Assembly: GCA_017635095.1 (NCBI GenBank)
Contig: JAGBMA010000168.1
Coordinates: forward strand, 1 to 32,972
DNA length: 32,972 nucleotides
Source: Ruminiclostridium sp.
GTDB taxonomy: Bacteria > Bacillota > Clostridia > Oscillospirales > Ruminococcaceae
Direction of reading: 5' to 3'
Made by a program: the position numbers and the translations under genes. Positions 25,263 through 32,972 of the stretch are shown here, in pieces (within the stretch, counting starts at the first letter, position 1; each line of letters opens with the position of its first letter). The notes under the pieces were generated by a model. The model saw only the letters and a program-made list of their open reading frames with translations, had not been told where the DNA came from and did no database searches.

Positions 25263-26618
25263 TTACTTTGCAGCCTTTATAGAGTCCTCAAGATCCTTGA
25301 GTGCAGCCGTAAGTGCAGCATCATCGGCATCAGCGTACATACCGCCGTTGATATCTGTACCGAAAGCCTTTGTGAGATCCCAGTAAGCGTTAGGATACTG
25401 ACCCTGGCCGGGGCAGAATGCGAGCTGCTCGGCAAGAGCTGCGAGAGCTTCGTTAGCCTGTACCGCATCGGACTTCTGAGCGTTCAGGTTGGAGGGACCC
25501 CAGCCCTTAGCCTCAAATCTTGCCATCTGCATCTCCTCGGAGGTGATATAGTCGGCTACGATATGGCAGAATGTGAGCTTCTCGGAATCTGTCTGGGGCT
25601 TTACGCCTACGAGCTTGAAGCCGCCGAAACCGCTCATCTGGTAAGTCTGACCGTCAACCGTGAAGGTAGGCATCTTTGCTGCGCCGAAGTTGTCGCCGAG
25701 GAAATCCTTGACTGTTGCATAATCCCATGTTCCGGAAACGAGAGCGCCTGCTGTGCCGCCTTCGGGATTGAAGAGAGAAGCTGCGCCGTCGGGAGACTGC
25801 TCATAGCCCTTGCCCTTGCTCTTTGCCATGTTTACCATAGCCTTCATTGCAGCAAGGCCCTTTTCGCCGCTGTAATCGCAGACTGCACCGGTAACGTTTC
25901 CCTCCGTGTCATACTCATAGTAGCACTCTGCGCCTGTACCGAAGAAGAACGCAACATCATACCAGCCGGACTGGATATCCATATAGAAGTTCTTGCCTGC
26001 CGCGCCGCACTGTTCGATAATGCCCTCAAGAGTGGAGGGGTCTGTAACGACGGACTTGTCGTAGTAGAGGAAGTAACCGTTATCGGAAGTCTCGGGGTAA
26101 GCGTAAACGTCGCCGTTAAGTGTTACAGCGCCTACGGAACCCGCATCGTTGTTGTTCTTTACGTTGTCGAGGAATGTTCCGCCGGGCTTGGAGAGAGCGC
26201 CTGCGGCAACAAGTCTTGCAAGCTGATCCTGTGCGAAGCCGAATACGTCCGCGCCGGCTTCAACGTCTGTGAGCATCTGTGTTGCAGCATCACCTTCGCC
26301 CATTGCGGAAACTGTGATAGCGTACTTGCCGTTCCAGTCCGCCTGACCTGCGAGCCAGTCGTTGAGCTTGGTCTGTGTGAGCTCTACGACTTCCTCGGGA
26401 GCCCATACTGTGATGTTCTTCTTGTCGCCGGAAGCGTTGTCGGAAGCAGAGGGTGCGGGTGCCGCGGTATCAGCGGGAGCTGCAGCGTCGTCAGCCTTTG
26501 CTTCTGTCGCAGCCGCTGTCGTGGTGCTTGCGGAGCTGTTGTTTCCACAGCCTGCGCCGGCTGTAACGAGCATTGATAATGCGAGCATTATCGGAAGTGC
26601 TTTTCTCTTTGTGGTCAT
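25263..26618 (-). CDS. Galacto-oligosaccharide-binding lipoprotein (ABC transporter, MalE type)
   Basis: Extracellular binding protein of the importer, 451 residues. It starts with a lipoprotein signal peptide ending at Cys24 (TAGAGC, a lipobox with a weaker -3 residue), then an Ala/Ser/Thr/Asp-rich linker to about residue 65, then a family 1 solute-binding domain (NITVWAPEEVVEL, ADVFGFAQDQLARLVAAGAL, YAYPETSDNGYFLYYDKS). A strong AGGAGG precedes the ATG. It follows the GH53 gene by about 110 bases and precedes the two permease genes. The neighbouring galactanase points to beta-1,4-galacto-oligosaccharides as ligand; Bacillus subtilis GanS is the functional counterpart. The exact ligand is not provable from sequence. 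Confidence 0.93.
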   Translation of the reverse strand: MTTKRKALPIMLALSMLVTAGAGCGNNSSASTTTAAATEAKADDAAAPADTAAPAPSASDNASGDKKNITVWAPEEVVELTQTKLNDWLAGQADWNGKYAITVSAMGEGDAATQMLTDVEAGADVFGFAQDQLARLVAAGALSKPGGTFLDNVKNNNDAGSVGAVTLNGDVYAYPETSDNGYFLYYDKSVVTDPSTLEGIIEQCGAAGKNFYMDIQSGWYDVAFFFGTGAECYYEYDTEGNVTGAVCDYSGEKGLAAMKAMVNMAKSKGKGYEQSPDGAASLFNPEGGTAGALVSGTWDYATVKDFLGDNFGAAKMPTFTVDGQTYQMSGFGGFKLVGVKPQTDSEKLTFCHIVADYITSEEMQMARFEAKGWGPSNLNAQKSDAVQANEALAALAEQLAFCPGQGQYPNAYWDLTKAFGTDINGGMYADADDAALTAALKDLEDSIKAAK

Positions 26619-26713
26619 TTGTTTGTCCTCCTGTTTTGTTGTGCAGTATAAACTGCGTGTGTTTATCTCAGGGCTTATCTGCGCCCTTTATATCAAACGG
26701 AATTTTACCGCTT

Positions 26714-26726
26714 AATAACCGTTATT
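26714..26726. other. Palindrome at the end of the GH53 gene
   Basis: AATAAC-C-GTTATT is a perfect 6-bp inverted repeat just after the GH53 stop codon on the - strand. A weak AGGGC/GCCCT stem follows near 26670-26686. Neither forms a convincing terminator, so read-through into the binding-protein gene is expected. Confidence 0.3.
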
Positions 26727-26728
26727 GC

Positions 26729-28822
<2,094 letters not shown>

Positions 28823-28825
28823 TCA

Positions 28826-28854
28826 ATGATACCACAAATAGCCAAGTGTGTCAA
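28826..28854 (-). promoter_or_regulatory. Promoter of the galactan operon
   Basis: On the - strand: TTGACA, a 17-base spacer, TATCAT. It is the only strong promoter I see for the eight to nine genes that run to the terminator at 15538-15574. Confidence 0.82.
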
Positions 28855-28935
28855 TCGACATTTTTTATAAATAAAGTGAATAATTTTTGTGCATTCAGAC
28901 AATACATTGCATTACGCGCGCATCTGAAAGCTGAT

Positions 28936-28965
28936 TTGCGCAACAAAGATCCGGAATTTGCGCAA
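28936..28965. promoter_or_regulatory. Two TTGCGCAA palindromes, 22 bp apart, upstream of the galactan promoter
   Basis: Perfect 8-bp palindromes at 28936-28943 and 28958-28965, each within ATTTGCGCAA. They share the TTGCGCA half-site with the operator at 28792-28809 and lie about 139 and 161 bp from its centre. They may be auxiliary operators or an activator site. The second overlaps the T-run of the terminator after the PPK2 gene. Confidence 0.4.
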
Positions 28966-28999
28966 AAAAAGATCTCCGCCCTTATCCGGAACGGAGATC
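28964..28999 (-). terminator. Terminator after the PPK2 gene
   Basis: GATCTCCG pairs with CGGAGATC across a 13-base loop and is followed on the - strand by seven T. It lies 9 bases after the PPK2 stop and separates that gene from the galactan operon. Confidence 0.88.
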
Positions 29000-29008
29000 C
29001 TGCAAATA

Positions 29009-30511
29009 TTACAGCCCGAGTCGCTCCTCGATCCTTTCACAGATCGTTTTCAGGGCCTTTATTCTCGCGTATTTCTTGTCATTTCCCTCAATTACAGTCC
29101 ACGGCGCGATATCCGTAGATGTGAGCTTTATCATTCGATCGACCGCCTTTTCGTACTCGTCCCACTTTTCGCGGTTGCGCCAGTCCTCATCGGTTATCTT
29201 CCACTGCTTGGACGGTGTGTTCTCGCGCTCCTTGAATCGGCGGTACTGTTCGTCCTTGTCTATGTTTATCCAGAACTTTATGACCACCGCGCCCCAGTCC
29301 GTGAGCCAGCGCTCGAACTCGTTGATCTCCCGGTAAGCCATATTCGCCCGCTCCTGTGGGGTTATCTTCTCTATGGGCTCTACCATTACCCTGCCGTACC
29401 ATGTACGGTCGAATATCGTGAAGTGACCGTCATTTTCAAGACGCGTCCAGAAGCGCCAGAGGTAATGGCGCGCAAGTTCCGAAGGTTCGGGTGCAGCTAT
29501 CGGCTTGACTTCATATCCGCGCGGGTCGAGTGCTGAAGCGACGCGTTTGATATTGCCGCCCTTTCCGCCTGCGTCCCAGCCTTCATATGCAACGATCACG
29601 GGTATTTTGCGCTGGTAGCATATGTTCTGCAGCTCGAAAAGCCTGTCCTGATACTTTTTCAGCCGCCGGCGGTACTGCTCCTCGGTAAGCGACTTGTTCA
29701 TGTCGATCTCGGCAAGCTTCTTCCTTTTTACGAGTACGGTGTCATCGCTTTCAGGCTGAGCAGCCGGGAACTCCTGCGGCATTTTATACAGCGTTCCCTT
29801 TTCCTTTGCAGCGCACGCTCCCTCGATAGACTCCGTTACTATGCGCATTATCTCGAATTGCGCAGTAAACTTATCGTTTGCAGGAATGATATGCCACGGC
29901 GCCGCTTCGGTGTTGGTCGGAGCAAGCGTCTTCTCGTATCTGCGGAAGATCTTGTCGTAATGCTTGTTATTCTCGAAGTCGTGAGCATCGACTCTCCAGC
30001 GGGTAAACTCATCGGACGCAAGACCGTCAAGGCGTTTTTTCTGCTCCTTCTGTGTGATATGCAGGAAAAGCTTGATGATAAGATACCCGTCATCACGGAG
30101 CTGACGCTCGAATGTGTTTATATCCCTGATACGGCGTTTGTAGCCGTCCTTGTCTATACTGCCGTGCATATAGGACTTGACTGTGTCGCTGAACCAGCTT
30201 CCGTCGAGGATCAGGAACTCGCCCTGCTTCGGAAGCTTCATCCAGTACCTGTGCATCCACGGCTTGCGTTTTTCCTGCTCGTTCGGTATGCGTATCGGCT
30301 CGACGTTGTAGAAACGGGGATCCATATACTTTATGAGCTTTGCGATCTGTGATCCTTTGCCGGCTGCAGCCCAGCCGTCTATCGTTATTATCACCGGAAT
30401 TTTTGCGGCTTTTACTGCATTTGCGAGATCTATGAGCTTTGTCTGCATCGTGGTCAGTTCTTCCCCTGCCTCCGACTTTTTCAGTTTTTTCTGTTCGACC
30501 ATATCAAGCAT
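29009..30511 (-). CDS. ppk2: Two-domain PPK2 polyphosphate:nucleotide phosphotransferase
   Basis: A cytoplasmic enzyme that moves phosphate between polyphosphate and nucleotides. Its 500 residues carry two fused PPK2 domains, the layout of class II PPK2 (polyphosphate:AMP phosphotransferase, AMP to ADP). The N-terminal half has Walker A GWAAAGKGS (46-54, Lys52) and an LDGSWFSD lid/Walker B-like segment; the C-terminal half has GWDAGGKGG (311-319, Lys317) and FDRTWYGRVMVEPIE. The canonical D-R-x-W-Y appears only in the second half, so that half is probably the active one. The start has GGGGG about 8 bases before it; an ATG three codons in is possible. It is monocistronic, between its own promoter and terminator, and not obviously linked to galactan use. 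Confidence 0.92.
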   Translation of the reverse strand: MLDMVEQKKLKKSEAGEELTTMQTKLIDLANAVKAAKIPVIITIDGWAAAGKGSQIAKLIKYMDPRFYNVEPIRIPNEQEKRKPWMHRYWMKLPKQGEFLILDGSWFSDTVKSYMHGSIDKDGYKRRIRDINTFERQLRDDGYLIIKLFLHITQKEQKKRLDGLASDEFTRWRVDAHDFENNKHYDKIFRRYEKTLAPTNTEAAPWHIIPANDKFTAQFEIMRIVTESIEGACAAKEKGTLYKMPQEFPAAQPESDDTVLVKRKKLAEIDMNKSLTEEQYRRRLKKYQDRLFELQNICYQRKIPVIVAYEGWDAGGKGGNIKRVASALDPRGYEVKPIAAPEPSELARHYLWRFWTRLENDGHFTIFDRTWYGRVMVEPIEKITPQERANMAYREINEFERWLTDWGAVVIKFWINIDKDEQYRRFKERENTPSKQWKITDEDWRNREKWDEYEKAVDRMIKLTSTDIAPWTVIEGNDKKYARIKALKTICERIEERLGL

Positions 30512-30535
30512 ATAAATGCCCCCTTTGCTCTATGC

Positions 30536-30553
30536 GGCAATGGTAACATTGCC
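30536..30553. promoter_or_regulatory. Inverted repeat in the PPK2 leader
   Basis: GGCAATGGTAACATTGCC has perfect 7-bp arms (GGCAATG / CATTGCC) about 14 bases downstream of the -10 box. It could be a repressor operator or a small leader hairpin. No regulator gene is adjacent. Confidence 0.5.
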
Positions 30554-30566
30554 TTTATTTATTAAC

Positions 30567-30595
30567 ATTATATACTATTTTTTATGCATTGTCAA
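30567..30595 (-). promoter_or_regulatory. Promoter of the PPK2 gene
   Basis: On the - strand: consensus TTGACA, a 17-base spacer, consensus TATAAT. The expected leader is about 50 bases and contains the inverted repeat at 30536-30553. Confidence 0.88.
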
Positions 30596-30693
30596 CAGTA
30601 TTTGACTAAATTTCGACTGTAATATATCTCCTACGCGCCGTGAGTCAGCCCTTGACAGCGCTCCGCAAACGATTCTGCACGCGTTTTTTACTA

Positions 30694-30718
30694 CTTATGC
30701 AATAAATTTTGGCATAAG
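30694..30718. other. Inverted repeat before the tRNA promoter
   Basis: CTTATGC (30694-30700) and GCATAAG (30712-30718) form a 7-bp stem with an 11-base AT-rich loop, ending 3 bases before the -35 box of the tRNA gene. The role is unknown and it could be chance. Confidence 0.3.
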
Positions 30719-30721
30719 CTA

Positions 30722-30750
30722 TTGACAAATCATTGTTTCTGTGATATAAT
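30722..30750 (+). promoter_or_regulatory. Promoter of the tRNA-Thr gene
   Basis: Consensus TTGACA and TATAAT with a 17-base spacer, ending 15 bases before the mature 5' end of the tRNA. This is as expected for a strong stable-RNA promoter. Confidence 0.9.
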
Positions 30751-30765
30751 ACTGACTTGTGATAA

Positions 30766-30841
30766 GCTGATATGGCTCAGTCGGCAGAGCACATCCTTGG
30801 TAAGGATGAGGTCGTCGGTTCGATTCCGACTATCAGCTCCA
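30766..30841 (+). tRNA. tRNA-Thr (anticodon GGT), CCA encoded
   Basis: The cloverleaf is complete: acceptor GCTGATA / TATCAGC, D-arm GCTC...GAGC type, anticodon stem CATCC / GGATG around loop TTGGTAA (anticodon GGT), T-arm GTCGG-TTCGATT-CCGAC, discriminator T and encoded CCA. It reads the Thr codons ACC and ACT. The integrase gene begins 179 bases after it, which makes its 3' part the likely integration site of the element. Confidence 0.97.
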
Positions 30842-30847
30842 TAAATG

Positions 30848-30891
30848 AAATCCTTGCAAGTGGCTTATTTAAAGGCATTTGACAAGGATTT
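30848..30891. other. Inverted repeat just 3' of the tRNA, possible integrase core-type sites
   Basis: AAATCCTTG (30848-30856) and CAAGGATTT (30883-30891) are perfect inverted copies. Their ATCCTTG / AAGGAT core also forms the anticodon stem of the tRNA (CATCCTTGG ... AAGGATG). Tyrosine recombinases often act at such tRNA stem symmetry, so these may be core-type binding sites. The crossover point cannot be fixed without the other end of the element. Confidence 0.4.
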
Positions 30892-30907
30892 TCTTTTATG
30901 TTATAAT
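30879..30907 (+). promoter_or_regulatory. Promoter of the integrase gene
   Basis: TTGACA, a 17-base spacer, TATAAT, about 110 bases before the integrase start. The -35 box overlaps the right arm of the inverted repeat at 30883-30891, so a recombinase bound there could shut off its own gene. Confidence 0.78.
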
Positions 30908-30966
30908 AGTTTTGGGATAGACGGTTGTACCATTTTGTACCCCTTTTTACCACTCAATATCGTTTC

Positions 30967-30990
30967 GGTTGTAGTCCAGGTTGTAGTCCA
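30967..30990 (+). repeat. Two tandem copies of GGTTGTAGTCCA
   Basis: Two exact, adjacent 12-bp copies lie in the integrase leader, 30 bases before the ATG. Slightly upstream (about 30925-30945) TTGTACCA and TTGTACCC form another pair. Their spacing and place are typical of integrase or excisionase arm-type sites; the function is inferred. Confidence 0.6.
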
Positions 30991-31020
30991 AATAAGACAG
31001 ACGAAATAGGAGGTTTTATT

Positions 31021-32244
31021 ATGGCAGACAAGAAGAGTAAACGAGGTCAAGGTGAATGGTCTTTTGTCGAAAGAACAGGCCGCAAGGGTCAGTGGGTTGC
31101 CCGTAAGCAATTCGGAAAGAAGGAGAATGGCAAGCCAAACATAGTGTGTCTGTACGGTCACTCCAAAACAGAAGTAAAGAACAAGGCTGCTGATTACGAC
31201 GCCAAACTTCTTACTAACCAGCAGCTCAATGTCTCAAAGGAAACTGTATATGGCTATGTCAAAAAGTGGCTCGAAACTATCAAGCGCCATTCTGTAAAGG
31301 CTACTACTTATGACGGCATGGAAGATTCGTTGGAGATAAGACTCAAGCCTTACAGTATTGCTGACATTCAGATGTGCAATCTCTCTGTACATCTTTGTCA
31401 GAGTTATATCAACGAGCTTGTGGAAAGTGATAAGAATTACAGCCTTGCAACTATCCGAAAATCGTATAATCTACTCAACGCTTCGTTCAAGTATGCTGTC
31501 GGAACAGGTGATATTACCCGTAATCCTATGGACTTTGTAGAAATGCCAAAGGAGAGTGTGCTTGAAACCAAGACAAAAGAGGTACAGTTCTTTACAGATG
31601 AGCAGATGACAAAGATCTATGAAGAGGCTACAAGTAAGTTGAGCAACGGTAAGCCTCACTATTACTACGGCTTACTCATAGAGATCCTTGCTCGTACCGG
31701 CATTCGCATAGGAGAATGCCTCGGTCTTAAATGGCACGATGTAGACTTTGAAAACCGTACTCTTACTGTAGACAATACTATCTCCACGGTTAAGAACCGT
31801 AAGAAGAAAGATGATAGTGACAAGAAACGGCTGATAGTGGACTCTGATCCCAAAACCGAGAAATCAGTCCGCAAGGTAAGACTTTCTAATAAGGCAATCG
31901 CAGCGTTTGAAAATATCAAGAAGCAGAACATCTTGTATGGTTTGAGTATCAAGCCCGATGATTATGTGATACAGTCCCAGAAAGGCTCGTTAGGTTCTTC
32001 ACGTAATGTTCGTCGCTCATTCAACTATATTCTGGAAAAGATAGGTATTCCGGACTACGATGAGCAGTACGGTCTTCACACCTTACGTCACACCTACGCT
32101 TCCACTCTTCTTCGTAAAGGTATTGATATTAAGGTGGTATCTGCTTTGCTCGGACATAAAAAGGTAAGTACGACTTACAACACCTATATCCATATCATAG
32201 AGGAGCAGCAGAACTCGGCGCTTGACGCTATCGATGATCTATAA
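31021..32244 (+). CDS. int: Tyrosine recombinase integrase of an integrated element
   Basis: Integrates and excises the element by site-specific recombination. The ATG at 31021 follows AGGAGG; an in-frame ATG at 30925 lies close to the promoter and would add a leader-like extension. The 407 residues have a basic N-terminal arm-binding domain (SFVERTGRKGQWVARKQFG), a SAM-like core-binding domain (about 70-175) and the catalytic domain with Arg229 (TGIRIGE), His353 and Arg356 (HTLRH), His379 (LLGHKK) and nucleophile Tyr389 (TTYNTYIH). All catalytic residues are present, so it should be active. The gene lies next to tRNA-Thr and reads away from it. By eye its codon use is more AT-rich than that of the sugar operon, consistent with transfer. 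Confidence 0.95.
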   Translation: MADKKSKRGQGEWSFVERTGRKGQWVARKQFGKKENGKPNIVCLYGHSKTEVKNKAADYDAKLLTNQQLNVSKETVYGYVKKWLETIKRHSVKATTYDGMEDSLEIRLKPYSIADIQMCNLSVHLCQSYINELVESDKNYSLATIRKSYNLLNASFKYAVGTGDITRNPMDFVEMPKESVLETKTKEVQFFTDEQMTKIYEEATSKLSNGKPHYYYGLLIEILARTGIRIGECLGLKWHDVDFENRTLTVDNTISTVKNRKKKDDSDKKRLIVDSDPKTEKSVRKVRLSNKAIAAFENIKKQNILYGLSIKPDDYVIQSQKGSLGSSRNVRRSFNYILEKIGIPDYDEQYGLHTLRHTYASTLLRKGIDIKVVSALLGHKKVSTTYNTYIHIIEEQQNSALDAIDDL

Positions 32245-32284
32245 AAACAAAGGGAACGGATTTTTCACCGTTCCCCTTGTTTTT
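32243..32284. terminator. Shared terminator between convergent int and xis genes
   Basis: A long stem of AAAAACAAAGGGAACGG with CCGTTCCCCTTGTTTTT encloses an 8-base loop and has A and T runs on both sides. It begins at the integrase stop codon and overlaps the xis stop codon, so it ends both transcripts. Confidence 0.88.
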
Positions 32285-32312
32285 ATAATCTTATGTCGTT
32301 CCCCTTGTTTTT
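32269..32312. repeat. Direct repeat shared by the terminator arm and the xis 3' end
   Basis: CGTTCCCCTTGTTTTT occurs at 32269-32284 (terminator arm) and again at 32297-32312 (inside the last codons of xis). The copies are 28 bases apart and identical over 16 bases. Confidence 0.75.
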
Positions 32313-32465
32313 TTCTACCCACTTTTCAAGGTCATTTTCAGGTATGTAATACTGTTTGCCTACCTTTATTCTCGGAAAACCCTTTGTTTCTATGATCTGA
32401 TAAGTCTTGTTGCGACTGCAACCAAAAATTTTCTGTACTTCTTTAGGAGATAACATTCTCTGCAT
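32283..32465 (-). CDS. xis: Small helix-turn-helix protein, probable excisionase
   Basis: A 60-residue protein with a MerR-like winged helix of the excisionase/HTH_17 family: RMLSPKEVQKIFGCSRNKTY, then a FPRIKVGKQYYIPENDLEKWV wing and helix. Such proteins bend DNA at attachment sites and direct excision. I prefer the ATG at 32465 with an AAGGTGG site before it; a GTG six codons upstream is possible. The gene converges on int and shares its terminator, which is unusual, since xis and int are often co-transcribed. It could instead regulate other element genes. Confidence 0.8.
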   Translation of the reverse strand: MQRMLSPKEVQKIFGCSRNKTYQIIETKGFPRIKVGKQYYIPENDLEKWVEKNKGNDIRL

Positions 32466-32528
32466 TATACCACCACCTTCCACTTATCGCCTCAGATTTG
32501 TTTTTAAACATATTTAACACCTCCTGCT

Positions 32529-32674
32529 TATATTATGATTACGCAAGACAACAAACAAGAAAAGCGAATGCAGTCATCTAAAACCTGCCTATCCACAAGA
32601 TTATCCCTCCTGTCATCAAATCAGTTCTATATATATTATGATTACACAAGATGACGAACGAGTAAGAAAACGAA
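32529..32674. repeat. Imperfect direct repeat pair, 103 bp apart
   Basis: Both copies begin TATATTATGATTAC and continue through a CAAGA...AACAAG/GAACGAG-type stretch to GAA near the end, about 41-43 bases each. The first 14 bases are identical and the remainder partly so. They flank the region upstream of xis and could be binding sites for an element protein. Confidence 0.6.
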
Positions 32675-32681
32675 CATAAAA

Positions 32682-32727
32682 CGGCTAAATCCACCCTTTC
32701 AGGATATACCTGTGTCGAATTTAGTCG
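32682..32727. other. Interrupted stem-loop with an inner hairpin
   Basis: CGGCTAAAT (32682-32690) pairs with ATTTAGTCG (32719-32727) with one G-T pair, and CAGG/CCTG form a small inner hairpin at 32700-32712. No T-run follows, so it is not a standard terminator. Confidence 0.4.
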
Positions 32728-32813
32728 TAAAATCGTTATTTATGGTATATTTCAGGTCTTTCTTTAATAGTTCTTTCCCGTAATCATAATAAATACAGAA
32801 GGAGGCTGATGCT

Positions 32814-32972
32814 ATGAAGAAACTAATACTCATCTTTGCCATGTCCGTAGTCATACTCGGCACGGTATGGTACTTCAAATCCACAACACCCGCCGAGCGA
32901 AACGATACTGTACAATATAATAAAGGTGCAGGTGTCTGGTGGGATACTACTATGTGGGCCAATGTCAAGACC
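32814..32972 (+). CDS. Small membrane-anchored or exported protein of the element (3' partial)
   Basis: The frame is open from an ATG at 32814 to the window edge (53 codons seen). AGAAGGAGG lies 8 bases before the ATG. The first 20 residues (MKKLILIFAMSVVILGTVWY) form an uncleaved anchor or signal peptide, followed by a polar segment with several Trp (VWWDTTMWANV). I do not recognise a family and the rest lies outside the window. Its strand and place suggest the start of another element operon. Confidence 0.7.
   Translation, partial: MKKLILIFAMSVVILGTVWYFKSTTPAERNDTVQYNKGAGVWWDTTMWANVKT

Larger units (their letters stand above)
32466..32813. other. Non-coding region of the element with direct repeats and a stem-loop
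   Basis: I see no convincing gene in these 348 bases. They hold two imperfect direct repeats (32529-32569 and 32632-32674), a long interrupted stem-loop (32682-32727), and two CTCCT-containing segments. The region may carry the divergent promoters of xis and the next gene, but no close match to a consensus promoter was found. Confidence 0.5.

Noticed and set aside
25152-26576. Open frame of 474 residues on the + strand
   Set aside because: Antisense to the sugar-binding lipoprotein; Cys-rich shadow translation with no domain.
26619-26728. Separate promoter for the sugar-binding protein gene
   Set aside because: TATACT and TTGATA-like elements occur but not at proper spacing; co-transcription with the GH53 gene is the simpler reading.
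32589-32610. DnaA-box-like sequence CTATCCACA
   Set aside because: A single near-match without a cluster or an AT-rich unwinding region is not enough to call an origin.

Overview
The window looks like part of a Clostridia chromosome, most likely Ruminococcus or another Oscillospiraceae relative from a gut or rumen. This rests on gene content and style only: strong GGAGG-type ribosome binding sites, TTG and GTG starts, moderate GC, lipoprotein binding proteins, a plant-polysaccharide locus and very large secreted repeat proteins. No database search was possible.

Left part (1-5073, + strand). A gene cut by the window edge encodes a membrane protein whose cytoplasmic part carries nine copies of a short LTQEQIEAMLAG-like motif. 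It ends in a clear terminator. Next is a polar amino acid ABC importer (binding lipoprotein, permease, ATPase) followed by an EamA-type transporter, all behind one promoter and closed by a bidirectional terminator. The binding lipoprotein has its two halves in reversed order, a circular permutation of the usual fold.

Middle (5094-15483, - strand). One gene of about 10.3 kb encodes a secreted protein of about 3438 residues: signal peptide, acidic linker, transglutaminase-like domain with an intact Cys-His-Asp triad, an Ig-like domain and about ten diverged repeats of roughly 310 residues. The last repeat is incomplete and no cell-wall anchor is visible.

Right-middle (15590-28854, - strand). 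This is a nine-gene beta-1,4-galactan utilisation locus. In transcription order it holds a surface GH53 endo-galactanase lipoprotein with a probable CBM61, a sugar-binding lipoprotein, two MalF/MalG-type permeases, an MsmX/UgpC-type ATPase, a LacI-family regulator, a GH2 beta-galactosidase and galactokinase. The inferred flow is: galactan is cut outside the cell, galacto-oligosaccharides are imported, GH2 releases galactose and GalK phosphorylates it. galT, galE and pgm are not in the window. A good promoter with a LacI-type operator just downstream sits before the GH53 gene.

Right end. A two-domain PPK2 (polyphosphate:nucleotide phosphotransferase) lies upstream with its own promoter. Then come a tRNA-Thr(GGT) gene, a tyrosine-recombinase integrase just 3' of it, a small excisionase-like gene converging on the integrase, and the start of an unknown membrane or exported protein. 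This is the left end of an integrated element whose other end lies outside the window.
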